A stretch of DNA of 64,000 nt from Pyxidicoccus sp. MSG2 (GTDB lineage: Bacteria; Myxococcota; Myxococcia; Myxococcales; Myxococcaceae): positions 10,812,001 to 10,876,000 of the forward strand of contig NZ_JAPNKC010000001.1 in NCBI RefSeq assembly GCF_026626705.1. The letters run 5' to 3'. The notes under the pieces are model-generated. The model was not told where the DNA came from. It did no database searches and saw only the letters and a list, made by a program, of their open reading frames with translations. Position 1 is the stretch's first letter; each line of letters opens with the position of its first letter. Position numbers and translations under genes: made by a program. Below, piece after piece: positions 47,737-57,241 of this stretch.

Positions 47737-50700
47737 TTGCCCCCCACGCCCCCGTCCGCCCTGGTGACAGGAACCGAGTACGAACGCCTGCTCTCCAGCC
47801 TCCGTCTGAAGAGTCCCTGGGCGCTCGAGGGTCACACCCCGGAGGAGGTGCGCAGGGTGCTGGACGGCGGAGCGCAGGCTGCCCGCGTGCAGGGCGGAAG
47901 GGTCGACCATGGACCGTGGCGTTCGGTGGTGGACGTCATCGCCGCGCAGTGCCGGCGGCATGCCGACCGCGTCGCGCTCTCGGAGGGTGCCTCTGAAACC
48001 ACCTATGCGCGGCTGGAGGCGCGGACGTGTGCCCTGGCCGCCAGCCTTCGGGCCCGGGGCATCGGGCGCGGAGACGTGGTCGCGGTGGTGCTGGAGCGGG
48101 GCCCTGCCTTCGTCGAGCTCGCCATCGCCGTCTGGCGCGTGGGTGCGGCCTATCTGCCACTGGCGCCGTCACATCCCCAGGCGTGGCGCGAGGACATCGT
48201 TCGCAGGGTCGGCGCGGCGCTCGTGGTGGGCTCGCCAGCCAGCCAGGTGCCGGGGGTCCCCTTCCTGGAGTCGGGTGCCGACGTGGGCTCCGGCGTGGCG
48301 GCCGTGGAGGACGCGGCGCTTGTCCCGGAGGATCTCGCATACATCATCTGCACGTCGGGTTCGACGGGCGAGCCCAAGCTGGTGATGACCGAGCATCGCG
48401 GCGTCGCCAACCTCCTCCATGCGCAGCGGGACTTCCTGGGCGCGTTGGGGCCGGACACGCGGGTGCTGCAGTTCTTCCACCCGTCGTTCGATGCTTCCCT
48501 GTTCGACCTGCTGATGGCGCTGCCCAACGGAGGCCGGCTGGAGACGCTGGATGCGTCGCCGCTCTCCGGAGCGCCGCTGGCCCACGTGCTGGTAGACCGG
48601 CGCATCACCCACGCGGTGCTGCCCGCGACCGTCCTCCGCACGCTGCAACCGGGCGGCTTCCCCGACCTCCAGGTGGTGATGAGCACCGGGGACGTGTGCC
48701 TTCCGGAGACGGCCCGGCAGTGGGGCGCTCATCACCGCTTCGTCAACGGCTATGGCCCGACGGAGGTGACGGTGGCCAGCACGCTCCATGCGGTGCACGC
48801 CGTGGAAGGGGAGCGCGTGCCCATTGGCCGCCCCCTCTCCAACGACCACGTGGTCATCCTCGATGAGCACCTACGCCTTGTCCCCGACGGGGTGCCGGGC
48901 GAGCTGTGCATTGGCGGGGAAGGTGTCGGGCGCGGGTATCTGGGGCGGCCCACCCTCACCGCCGAGCGGTTCATTCCGGATGCGTTCGGTCCGGTGCCGG
49001 GAGGGCGGCTGTACCGCAGCGGCGACCTGGGCCGGTGGTTGCCGGACGGCACGCTGGAGTTCCTGGGCCGGCGCGACGACCAGGTGAAGATTCGCGGCGC
49101 GCGCATCGAACTGGGCCAGGTGGAAGCGGCCCTGGCCGCGCTGCCGGACGTGCGGGACGCGGTCGCTCTCATCGACGACACGCGGGAGCGCCTGCTGGGA
49201 TACGTGATGCCCGTCACCGGAGCGGCGCTGTCCGGCGACGCGGTGCGCGCGGAGCTTCGACGCGGTCTGCCCGGCTACCTGGTGCCGGATGTCGTGGTCG
49301 TGGTGGAGGTCTGGCCCCTGAACACCAGCGGCAAGGTGGACCGGGCGCGGCTGCCCCGCCCCCCACGCGCGGAGCGGACGGACTACCAGCCGCCGGAGTC
49401 GCCCGGCGAAGTGGCGCTGGCGACCATCGCCGCGGCGCTGCTCGGGATGGAGCGGGTGGGGCGCGATGACAACCTGTTCGAGCTGGGAGGGCACTCGCTG
49501 TTCGCCACCCAGCTCGTGGCCCGGGTGCGACGTGTGCTGGGCGCGCAGTTGGAATTGAGCGCGGTGCTCCAGACCCCCACGGTGGCCCGGCTCGCGGCGC
49601 GCTTGAAGGAGGCGCAGGGTGGGGTGGACCTGGGCCCTCGGGGCGGCGCCGCGGGAATGGCGCTCACGCCTTCGTTTGGCCAGGAGCGGGTGTGGCTGAT
49701 GCACAAGCTCAACCCGGACGCGCGGGCCTACCACACGCAGGCGGTGTTCCGTCTCGCGGGCGCGCTGGACCTCGCCGCGCTGCACGCGAGCCTCACCGAC
49801 ATCGTGCGTCGCCACGACGTGATGCGCTCCCGCTTCCCCGAAGTGGATGGAGAGCTGCGGTGTGAGCTGGAAGCCCCGTGGGAGGTGGAGCTCCCCCTCC
49901 AGGACTTCAGCGGCGTGGACGAAGCGCTGCTGGCCACCCGGGTGGCGGAGGCTGTCCGGGACGCGGTGCAGGCCCCGTTCGCGCTCGCCGAAGGCCGGCC
50001 CTTCCGCTGGCGGCTGCTGCGACTGGGCGCGCAGGAGCACCTCTTCGTGCACGTCGAACACCACATCGTGCACGACGGCTGGTCCTTCAACGTCTTCGTG
50101 CGCGAGCTGCTCAACGGCTACGCCGAACATGTTCGCCACGGTCAGGTGCGACGCCCCGCGCTGGCGGTGCAGTACTCCGATTATGCGCGCTGGCAGCGGG
50201 AGTGGGTGGGGACCGAGGCCGCCGCGGCGCAGCGCCGCTTCTGGCGTCAGGAATTGGAGGGCGCGCAGACCCGGCTCCAGCTCCCCCGCCGCGCGGCTCC
50301 CGGCGGAAGACGGTTTCGTGGGGTGGCGCCCCGGGTGGAGCTGGACGGCGACCTCGCGCGCCGCCTCCAGGCCCTGGCGGACCGCAACCACGCGTCCCTC
50401 TTCACCACGCTCCTCTCCGCGTTCTTCGTCCTCCTGCACCGGTACACCGGCTCTCAGGATCTGCTCGTCGGCTCCTCGGTCGCCAACCGGCGCTGGCAGG
50501 ACACCGAGGGCATGCTGGGCATGTTCATCAACACAGTCGTCCTGCGGGGCCGGCTGGACGGGGACCCTTCGTTCGAGGAGTTCCTGGCGCGGATGCGGCG
50601 CACCACGCTGGAGGTCTATGACCACCAGGAGCTGCCCTATGAGCAGATCTTCGCGCAGTCGCCCGCGCGGCATCAGGGTGGCTTCAATCCGTTGATCCAG

Positions 50701-52884
50701 ACGATGTTCAACTTCCACGACTCGTCGGTGGGCACGCTCGACGCGTCACCCCTCGACGTCTCCTTCGTGGAGGGACTGGGCAACGGCTCGGCCAAGTTCG
50801 AGCTGTCCGTCGTCGCGGTGCCGCTCTACGCCGAACCGGGGCACATCCAACGGCTGGCCGGGGACGTGGTGAGCATTCCCCGTTCGGAGGCCCCCGTGCG
50901 CTCCAGTCCCCGCTCTTCCCTGAGCGGCATCCTGCTCTCGTGGGAGTTCGACTCCGACCTCTTCGAGGACTTCTTCATCACCGGCATGCTGTCCGCGTAT
51001 CAGCAGCTGCTGCGCTCCATCACCGACGCGCCGGACACCCGCGTGTCCAGGCTGTCGCTGCTGAACGACGCGGACCGGCGCGCACTCGTCAGCGTGGGCC
51101 CACGCCAGGAGGCCCCCTCGTACCGGGTGCCCGACCTGTTCGCCCGCTGGACCCGCCGCGCGCCCGACGCCCCCGCGGTGAGGTCCGGCGACTGCGTGCT
51201 GACCTATGCCGAGCTGACGCGTCGGGCGGAGCACCTGGCGCACCACCTGCGCGACCTGGGCGTCGGCCGTGAGGCGCTCGTGGCGGTGTGCATCCCCCGC
51301 TCGGCGGAGCTGGTCGTGGCCCAACTGGGAATCCTCATGGCGGGGGCGGCCTTCTTGTCGCTGGATCCAGGCGCTCCTCCGGCCTGGCTGGAGCCGCTCA
51401 TGCAGGAGGCCGGGGCCCGCGCCCTGGTCACGACGGCGGTGCTGGCGGGCCGGCTCACCGGCCTGCCCACCGTCGTGCTGGATGCGCTGCCCCCGGCGTC
51501 GTCCGGGCCGCCGCTGCCGGAGGGGAGTCCGTCGGACCTCGCCTACGTCCTCTACACGTCCGGGTCGACGGGCAGACCCAAGGGCGTTCAAATCGAGCAT
51601 CACTCGGTCGTGTCCTTGCTGTATCGGACGGCCCTGGCCGAGGACCTGGGACCTGGCAAGACGATGCTGGCGATGGCGTCGGTGTCCTTCGATATCTCGG
51701 TGCTGGAGGTCTGGGGCGCGCTGCTCAACGGCGCCGCGGTCCACTTCCTGCCGCCGGGCTGGGACGTGCCGGGGCTGGCCCGCTGTCTCATCGACCAGCG
51801 CATCACGCACGCGGTGATCCCCCCCGTGGTGCTGCCCGGGTTGGCGGCCGACGCTCCGGAGGCCTTCGCCGCCCTGGACCGCGTGGTGGTGGGCGGAGAT
51901 GTCTTTCCCGTGGAGGCGTTCCGCACGCTCCAGCGCGGAGGCTTCACGAAGGTGACGAACGGCTACGGCCCCACGGAGATCACCGTCATGGCCAGCGGAC
52001 ACCGGCTCGACGACGGGCTCGACCCCGAAGCCACCCACGTGCCCATCGGGCGACCGTTGTTCAATGCCCACCTCGTGGTGCTCGACGCGCACGGGCAGGT
52101 GGCTCCGCCGGGCGCCGTGGGGGAGCTCTGCATCGGTGGGGCCGGTGTCGCGAGGGGCTACCGCGACCTGCCGAGCCTCACCGCCGAGCGGTTCGTGCCG
52201 GATCCCTTCGGCTCACATCCGGGTGCGCGGCTCTATCGCAGTGGGGACCTGGCCCGGTGGTTGCCCGGAGGCGTCATCGAGTTCCTGGGCCGCCGTGATG
52301 AACAGGTGAAGGTCCGTGGCGTCCGGGTGGAGCTGGCCGAGGTGCGTGCCGCCCTGGCCGCGCATCCCGGCGTGGTGGATGCCCTCGCGCGCGTCGACTC
52401 GCGCGGGGAGGAGCCTTGCCTCGTGGGCTATGTCGTGGCCGGGTCGGCAACCCCGGTGTCGGCGCAGGCCGTGCGCGAGGACCTGGCGCGCAGGGTGCCG
52501 GCGCATCTGGTGCCTTCGGAGGTCGTCGTCCTGGAGTCCTGGCCGCTGACTCCGAACGGGAAGGTGGACCGCTCGCGGCTGCCCGCGACCGACCGGCGCC
52601 CGGACGCGCCCTACACGGCGCCGAGGACCGAGGCCGAGGTCCGCGTCGCGGCGGTGGTCTCCGAACTCCTGGGCGTGAGCCGGGTGGATGTCCATGAGAG
52701 TCTGCTCGTGCTCGGCATGCATTCGTTGCAGGCGATGCGGCTGGCCTCCCGGCTGAGCCGGATGGTGGGACGGGAGGTCGGGCTCGCCACCATCCTCACC
52801 GGGCCGACCATCGCGCAGCTGGCCCACGCGCTCGCCGAGGCCCCGGTCGCGAAGCCACTCATCCAGAGGCTGCCACGCGGATGA
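47737..52884 (+). CDS. Two-module nonribosomal peptide synthetase (A-T-C-A-T, no thioesterase)
   Basis: I chose TTG 47737 (1715 residues) because AGGAG lies five bases upstream; the open frame extends to 47527 without support. Domains: A1 about 60-540 (Y-I-I-C-T-S-G-S-T-G, N-G-Y-G-P-T-E, Lys in S-G-K-V-D-R), carrier 1 with Ser587 (LGGHSL), condensation about 640-1080 with intact His775-His776-x3-Asp-Gly (HHIVHDG), A2 about 1125-1605 (Y-V-L-Y-T-S-G-S-T-G), carrier 2 with Ser1663 (LGMHSL). It ends 50 residues later with no thioesterase or reductase. My hand-read binding-pocket codes are D-A-F-V-M-T-G-V-A-K (A1) and D-I-L-V-V-G-G-V-M-K (A2); neither matches a code I know, and both look hydrophobic. 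A P450 gene follows after 34 bases, so a tailored dipeptide is likely. Confidence 0.93.
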   Translation: MPPTPPSALVTGTEYERLLSSLRLKSPWALEGHTPEEVRRVLDGGAQAARVQGGRVDHGPWRSVVDVIAAQCRRHADRVALSEGASETTYARLEARTCALAASLRARGIGRGDVVAVVLERGPAFVELAIAVWRVGAAYLPLAPSHPQAWREDIVRRVGAALVVGSPASQVPGVPFLESGADVGSGVAAVEDAALVPEDLAYIICTSGSTGEPKLVMTEHRGVANLLHAQRDFLGALGPDTRVLQFFHPSFDASLFDLLMALPNGGRLETLDASPLSGAPLAHVLVDRRITHAVLPATVLRTLQPGGFPDLQVVMSTGDVCLPETARQWGAHHRFVNGYGPTEVTVASTLHAVHAVEGERVPIGRPLSNDHVVILDEHLRLVPDGVPGELCIGGEGVGRGYLGRPTLTAERFIPDAFGPVPGGRLYRSGDLGRWLPDGTLEFLGRRDDQVKIRGARIELGQVEAALAALPDVRDAVALIDDTRERLLGYVMPVTGAALSGDAVRAELRRGLPGYLVPDVVVVVEVWPLNTSGKVDRARLPRPPRAERTDYQPPESPGEVALATIAAALLGMERVGRDDNLFELGGHSLFATQLVARVRRVLGAQLELSAVLQTPTVARLAARLKEAQGGVDLGPRGGAAGMALTPSFGQERVWLMHKLNPDARAYHTQAVFRLAGALDLAALHASLTDIVRRHDVMRSRFPEVDGELRCELEAPWEVELPLQDFSGVDEALLATRVAEAVRDAVQAPFALAEGRPFRWRLLRLGAQEHLFVHVEHHIVHDGWSFNVFVRELLNGYAEHVRHGQVRRPALAVQYSDYARWQREWVGTEAAAAQRRFWRQELEGAQTRLQLPRRAAPGGRRFRGVAPRVELDGDLARRLQALADRNHASLFTTLLSAFFVLLHRYTGSQDLLVGSSVANRRWQDTEGMLGMFINTVVLRGRLDGDPSFEEFLARMRRTTLEVYDHQELPYEQIFAQSPARHQGGFNPLIQTMFNFHDSSVGTLDASPLDVSFVEGLGNGSAKFELSVVAVPLYAEPGHIQRLAGDVVSIPRSEAPVRSSPRSSLSGILLSWEFDSDLFEDFFITGMLSAYQQLLRSITDAPDTRVSRLSLLNDADRRALVSVGPRQEAPSYRVPDLFARWTRRAPDAPAVRSGDCVLTYAELTRRAEHLAHHLRDLGVGREALVAVCIPRSAELVVAQLGILMAGAAFLSLDPGAPPAWLEPLMQEAGARALVTTAVLAGRLTGLPTVVLDALPPASSGPPLPEGSPSDLAYVLYTSGSTGRPKGVQIEHHSVVSLLYRTALAEDLGPGKTMLAMASVSFDISVLEVWGALLNGAAVHFLPPGWDVPGLARCLIDQRITHAVIPPVVLPGLAADAPEAFAALDRVVVGGDVFPVEAFRTLQRGGFTKVTNGYGPTEITVMASGHRLDDGLDPEATHVPIGRPLFNAHLVVLDAHGQVAPPGAVGELCIGGAGVARGYRDLPSLTAERFVPDPFGSHPGARLYRSGDLARWLPGGVIEFLGRRDEQVKVRGVRVELAEVRAALAAHPGVVDALARVDSRGEEPCLVGYVVAGSATPVSAQAVREDLARRVPAHLVPSEVVVLESWPLTPNGKVDRSRLPATDRRPDAPYTAPRTEAEVRVAAVVSELLGVSRVDVHESLLVLGMHSLQAMRLASRLSRMVGREVGLATILTGPTIAQLAHALAEAPVAKPLIQRLPRG

Positions 52885-52918
52885 CGACCGCGTTCCCGAA
52901 CCGAACAGGAGCACCCCG

Positions 52919-54118
52919 ATGAGCCCCTCCTATCCCTTCCCCAAGGACTGGAGCCTCCCACTGGAGCCTCCCGCTGAATACGAGCGGCTGCGGCGGGAAG
53001 CCCCGGTCTGCCCCGTGCGGTTGTGGGACGGAAACACGCCGTGGCTGGTGAGTCGCTACAACGACGTGTTGACGGTCCTGGGAGATCCCCGGCTGGTCGC
53101 GGACTCCACACTGCCAGGGTTCCCGCACCTGTCTCCCGCGGCGGCGGCAAGGCAGGGGAGGCCGCTGGCCTTCTTCCTTCGCCCTGATGCGGAGTACCGG
53201 GCGCAGCGGGCCATGCTCGTACAGGAGTTCATGCCCCGGCGGATGGAAGCCTTGAGGCCGCGCATCCAGGCCACCGTGGACGCGGCGCTCGACGCGATGC
53301 TGGCCGGCCCGAAACCTGTGGACCTGATGGCGGCGTTCGCGCTTCCCGTTGCCCTGCAAGTCATAGGCGACCTGCTCGGCGTGCCCCATGACGGCGCTGA
53401 AGACCTGCATGTCCTCAGTCGGACCGTCGGCTCCCGCGCGTCCTCCCGCGAGGAGGCGAGGGCGGCCCTGATGGCCCTGGATGACTTCTTCCTGCGGTTG
53501 GTGGAGGCGAACCTGCGTGAGCCTGGCGACACGCTCATCGGTCGCGTCGTCACGGAGCAGGTGGCGACGGGAAGGCTGAGCCCTCCGGACGCGGCCTCCC
53601 TGTTCCACTCGCTGTACTACGCCGGGCACGGACCGTCCGCGTACATGTTCGGCCTGGGGACGCTGGCGCTGCTGCTCCACCCCGAGCAGCTCGGGAAGTT
53701 CCGTGAGCTGGAGGACCCCGCCGCCATCACCGCGGCGGTCCAGGAACTCCTGCGCTTCGTCAATGTCTCCCATCTCGCCCGGCAGCGCGTCGCCACGGTG
53801 GACGTCACCGTGGGCGGCCAGCTCATTCGCGCCGGAGAGGGCATCCTCGCGCAGCCGGACTCCGCCAACCGCGACGGAACGGTCTTCGACGAGCCGGACC
53901 GCTTGGACCTCCACCGGGAAGCGCACCGCAACTTCGCCTTCGGTCATGGCATCCACCTGTGCACGGGGCGCGCGCTGGCCCTCATTGAGTTCGAGGTGGT
54001 GTTCAAGACGCTGTTCCAGCGCATCCCCACGTTGCGGCTGGCCGTGCCGCTGGAGGTGGTCCGCTTCAAGAAGGATGAGAACCTGCTCGGCGTGCACGAG
54101 CTGCCGCTCACCTGGTGA
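52919..54118 (+). CDS. Cytochrome P450 paired with the NRPS
   Basis: A 399-residue soluble bacterial P450. ATG 52919 follows AGGAG. The haem loop is F-A-F-G-H-G-I-H-L-C-T-G with Cys348, and the K-helix E-x2-R appears as Q-E-L-L-R-F. The oxygen-activation part of helix I reads A-G-H-G-P-S-A (235-241), where most members have A-G-H-E-T-T-A, so both the acid and the following threonine are replaced (Gly238, Pro239). No ferredoxin or reductase gene is nearby. It should oxidise the NRPS product or a carrier-bound amino acid, possibly with unusual oxygen or peroxide chemistry. Confidence 0.92.
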   Translation: MSPSYPFPKDWSLPLEPPAEYERLRREAPVCPVRLWDGNTPWLVSRYNDVLTVLGDPRLVADSTLPGFPHLSPAAAARQGRPLAFFLRPDAEYRAQRAMLVQEFMPRRMEALRPRIQATVDAALDAMLAGPKPVDLMAAFALPVALQVIGDLLGVPHDGAEDLHVLSRTVGSRASSREEARAALMALDDFFLRLVEANLREPGDTLIGRVVTEQVATGRLSPPDAASLFHSLYYAGHGPSAYMFGLGTLALLLHPEQLGKFRELEDPAAITAAVQELLRFVNVSHLARQRVATVDVTVGGQLIRAGEGILAQPDSANRDGTVFDEPDRLDLHREAHRNFAFGHGIHLCTGRALALIEFEVVFKTLFQRIPTLRLAVPLEVVRFKKDENLLGVHELPLTW

Positions 54119-54154
54119 CCCGCTTCCCTCTACTCCCGGCGCAGATGGAGTGTG

Positions 54155-54190
54155 CCGGAGCGTGGCGAGCGAATCCCCGCCACGCTCCGG
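54155..54190. terminator. Bidirectional hairpin terminator
   Basis: Arms 54155-54167 and 54178-54190 are perfect 13-base complements (CCGGAGCGTGGCG) with a 10-base loop, between the convergent stops of the P450 gene and the RoxA-like gene. Confidence 0.85.
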
Positions 54191-54198
54191 GGTAGGGC

Positions 54199-56130
54199 TC
54201 ACAACGTCTTCATGTACTCGATCAGCGCGGTGCGCTCCGCATCGGTCAGCACGTCGGTGAAGGTGTGGCCCGAGTTCGACTGGCTGAACATCCGGGTGTT
54301 GTAGATCTTGCGATCCTCGATATCCGAGTTCGAGAAACTCGGGGCCACGATGCTGCCGAGGAGGTTCCAGGCCAGCGCGCCGTTGCCGTACAGCAGCGAC
54401 AGCCCGCTCTCGATGAGCGGCGTCTCGTTCGGATCCCATGGATTGCAGTGGTTGAACGGCGAGAAGGTCAGGTGGCTGCACGGAATCGTGTCGTACTTCC
54501 ACCCGGCCTTGGTCGGGTCATAGGCCTTCGCGAGGTCGGTCTCGAATCCCATCACGACGCCGAACCTCGGCGACTTCGACTTGCGACGCCAGATCCGCGG
54601 GCGGTCCGACGACTTGAGCAAGCTCCAGAGGTCGGGCACCGAGCCGTTGTGGAAGTAGGGGGCGGACGCCCAGATACCGTAGAGAGGCTGCGCGAGATAG
54701 CCGATCAGGTTGTACTTGTCGGCGCACCCGTCCTGACCTTCGTACCCGAAGAAGCTGTACCTGGCCTGGGTCGCGATGGCTCCGTCGTTGGCAAGCAGTC
54801 GGGCCTCATCGGTGTCGAGGACCTCGATCGGCGTGACGTTGGCCGCCATGCCCTCGAACAAGGGATTGGCGAGGAAGTTCGGATCGTTCACGTAGCGCGG
54901 CGCGTAGGCTCCATGGCAGCTCGCGCACGAGCCGTTGCCGGCCTGCTGCGGCTTCACGACCGGGTTGTTGCGGTTCGCTGCCCACAGATCGAGCGTGTGG
55001 AACAGGATCGACCCCTGCTCCGCGAGCGCCGTGTTGACCGGCAGGGGGTAGGCCGGCGACTTCAGACCGAGCATCCAGGTGTTCGCCTGGTACTCGTTGT
55101 TGAGGATCCAGTCATAGCCGCCCTGGTAGTTCGGAGTTGCGGCGCCCGGCATGTACCACGAGAGCTCGATGCGCGTGGCGTCGCTGCTCATACCGGCGTC
55201 GTAGAACTTCGCCGGCCGGTGCCCGAGGTTCCACCAGTTCGGCGGGTCTTCCGTGCCGGTCGAGCCGGCCGCCCAGATCTCCGGATTGAGGAAGACGCCG
55301 GGGATCGTCCCGTCGGGATCGAAGATCGTGAGCAGGGCGAAGAGCTGGAAGTTGGTGATGTTACCCGTGCCGCGGATGCGGTTCAGGGAGGCGATCGTGA
55401 AGGCGGGGTTGAGGCCTCCGAGCTCGCTCAAGAGCAGGGTCACGTCGGTGAGGCCGTTGGTGCCGTGTAACGCCCCCAGGCCCGCGCCGTCGCTTGCCTT
55501 GCCAACCTGGCCGCCGTGACAGACCGAACACGTGACGCCGATCTGTCCGCTCCACGAGCCGTCGGGGTTGCGTGTCTGGGTCAGTGCCATCGGCAGCTGG
55601 CCGGAGCCACCGTTCGTGCGGTTCGGATCCTCGAACGGGAGAGGATACGGATTGCGCTGCGAGCTGAGCGGGCTGCCGTAGCGCTCGGCGACGAGGCTGT
55701 CGAAGTCGGAAGGCCGAAACGGCAGGCCCCACTTCAGCCACAGCGCGTTGTACTGGGACGCCGACATCGACCAGAGACTCCAGGCGGAATGTCCGCTGAA
55801 CTCCCAGCCGGCGTCGGGACTTCCGTTTCCGCCGAGCAGCCGCCCTCCAGCCGCGCTGCTCGACCGCAGCTCGCCACACGTCAGCGGAGCCCGGTCCATG
55901 CACGAGTACCACCCCACGTTGAAGACGACGTTCTTGTTCGACGTCGGCGTCACGAGTGACCGTGGGTCGGGCGGTAAGAGCGTCGCATCGGACTTGCCCG
56001 TACAGAACTCGAACCAGTAGTGCCCTCCACGTTTGCTGCCGAGCAGGTCCGATTGAGCTGCCGCCGGTGTGATGCCGGCGCTCACAAAACACATCGCGAC
56101 GAGAACGCTTCGAGTCAGACGTGCCGCCAT
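54199..56130 (-). CDS. RoxA-like diheme c-type cytochrome (putative rubber oxygenase)
   Basis: A 643-residue secreted protein with AGGAGG before ATG 56130 and a signal peptide (MAARLTRSVLVAMCFVSAGI, cleavage after AAAQ region). Two c-type haem sites are visible: C201-S-V-C204-H205 and C402-A-S-C405-H406. The region A-P-Y-F-H-N-G-S-V-P is typical of the diheme peroxidase/MauG superfamily. Length near 650-680 and about 200 residues between haems fit RoxA-type dioxygenases that cleave polyisoprene, known from Xanthomonas and reported in myxobacteria. An ordinary cytochrome c peroxidase would be half this size. GC content is visibly lower than in flanking genes. A TetR gene is divergent. Confidence 0.75.
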   Translation of the reverse strand: MAARLTRSVLVAMCFVSAGITPAAAQSDLLGSKRGGHYWFEFCTGKSDATLLPPDPRSLVTPTSNKNVVFNVGWYSCMDRAPLTCGELRSSSAAGGRLLGGNGSPDAGWEFSGHSAWSLWSMSASQYNALWLKWGLPFRPSDFDSLVAERYGSPLSSQRNPYPLPFEDPNRTNGGSGQLPMALTQTRNPDGSWSGQIGVTCSVCHGGQVGKASDGAGLGALHGTNGLTDVTLLLSELGGLNPAFTIASLNRIRGTGNITNFQLFALLTIFDPDGTIPGVFLNPEIWAAGSTGTEDPPNWWNLGHRPAKFYDAGMSSDATRIELSWYMPGAATPNYQGGYDWILNNEYQANTWMLGLKSPAYPLPVNTALAEQGSILFHTLDLWAANRNNPVVKPQQAGNGSCASCHGAYAPRYVNDPNFLANPLFEGMAANVTPIEVLDTDEARLLANDGAIATQARYSFFGYEGQDGCADKYNLIGYLAQPLYGIWASAPYFHNGSVPDLWSLLKSSDRPRIWRRKSKSPRFGVVMGFETDLAKAYDPTKAGWKYDTIPCSHLTFSPFNHCNPWDPNETPLIESGLSLLYGNGALAWNLLGSIVAPSFSNSDIEDRKIYNTRMFSQSNSGHTFTDVLTDAERTALIEYMKTL

Positions 56131-56264
56131 GCCGTCCCTCCTACTGACATCCTGTGGGTCGGTCGGATGGGGCCTCGGTCCGACCGGGTGGGCGCGTGCT
56201 CGGAGACGTGAGTTTCCGAGTCACACTCGCGGTATGAGCTCCTTTCCTTCTTGTCCTGAAAAGG

Positions 56265-56302
56265 GACATTTGTCGCGAAAGTGTCATAGGCGACATTTGT
56301 CG
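56265..56302. promoter_or_regulatory. Twin operator-like boxes in the RoxA/TetR gap
   Basis: GACATTTGTC occurs at 56265-56274 and again at 56292-56301, 27 bases apart. The second is extended to the dyad CGACA-TT-TGTCG (56291-56302), and an overlapping TGTCC...GGACA inverted pair lies at 56253-56269. These are the only clear structure in the 423-base gap 56131-56553 and are likely sites for the divergent TetR regulator. Confidence 0.6.
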
Positions 56303-56553
56303 CGTAATGGCCCTGACGGGAGCTCTCACGGGCCCAAACCCGACGGATGGCGCGAAGGCGGGTAGCCAGCATCATCGTCTCGGAGACGCCCACGGGCTGC
56401 GCCTGCGCGGCATCGCCTCTCGTATTGCCCGTCCGGGCGTCGAGTCCGAGGAACGACTCGGCCGCCACCGCTGGGTTGTCGAGCGAACCCTGGCGTGGAA
56501 GAACCAGCTCCGCCGACTGCGAGTCCGCGACGAACGCAATGGAGTCAAGCGCC

Positions 56554-57204
56554 ATGACTGACGATGCGCGTCAATCCGCCCCCAACCCAGATTTCGTGGC
56601 GCGCAAGCCGCAGCAGCAGCGCGCCAAGGTCCGGGTCGATGCCGTGCTCCAGGCGGCGGAGGAACTGCTGCTCGAATCAGGGCTTTCGGCCTTCTCGATC
56701 CCGACGCTGGCGGAACGTCTCGAGTACCCTCGATCGACGATCTACAAGTTCTTTCCGACCCCCCAGGCCCTGCTCAACGAGCTCGCGGAGCGCCAACTCG
56801 GGGCGCTGGAAGCGCACCTGACGAGCTATGCCCAAAGCCTCACGAGGGCCAAGGACTGGCAGGAACCGATCACGCGCATGGTTCATGCGGCGGCGGACTT
56901 CTACCGCACGCATCCGGCGGCGCAGGTCGTCCTGCTGACCGGGCCGGTCTCGGATGTGAGCTTTCGCGCGCTCGAATCCACGATCGCGCGCCTCGGCACG
57001 CTCGCGCGCAACCTGCTCGCGACGCGCGGCATCGATATCCCGCAGGGGTCGCCAGACATCGCAGCGCTGGCGGTGGAGTTCGGCACCGCGAGCCTACGTA
57101 CGTCCTTCTACCTTCATGGCCGCATGACGAACGAATACACCCAGGCCGCGGCCGACGTGATGCAGTCATTCCTGGCAATGCGGCTGGGATTGCCGCTGCG
57201 CTGA
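56554..57204 (+). CDS. TetR-family regulator divergent from the RoxA-like gene
   Basis: A 216-residue protein. ATG 56554 is favoured by GGAG upstream; ATG 56539 and a much longer frame to 56347 are alternatives, but the extra N-terminus has no domain character. The helix-turn-helix lies at about 35-80 (L-A-E-R-L-E-Y-P-R-S-T-I-Y-K-F-F), followed by a helical ligand domain (R-M-V-H-A-A-A-D-F-Y-R-T-H-P). Its position suggests control of the oxygenase gene and of itself. GC content is lower than the window average. Confidence 0.85.
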   Translation: MTDDARQSAPNPDFVARKPQQQRAKVRVDAVLQAAEELLLESGLSAFSIPTLAERLEYPRSTIYKFFPTPQALLNELAERQLGALEAHLTSYAQSLTRAKDWQEPITRMVHAAADFYRTHPAAQVVLLTGPVSDVSFRALESTIARLGTLARNLLATRGIDIPQGSPDIAALAVEFGTASLRTSFYLHGRMTNEYTQAAADVMQSFLAMRLGLPLR

Positions 57205-57241
57205 TTCAGGCCCAGGCGTCCAAAGAGCGCGCAGAGGAGTT

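Noticed and set aside
56115..56555. Minus- and plus-strand frames in the RoxA/TetR gap
   Set aside because: No domain features or ribosome sites; the region holds operator-like boxes and is better read as regulatory.
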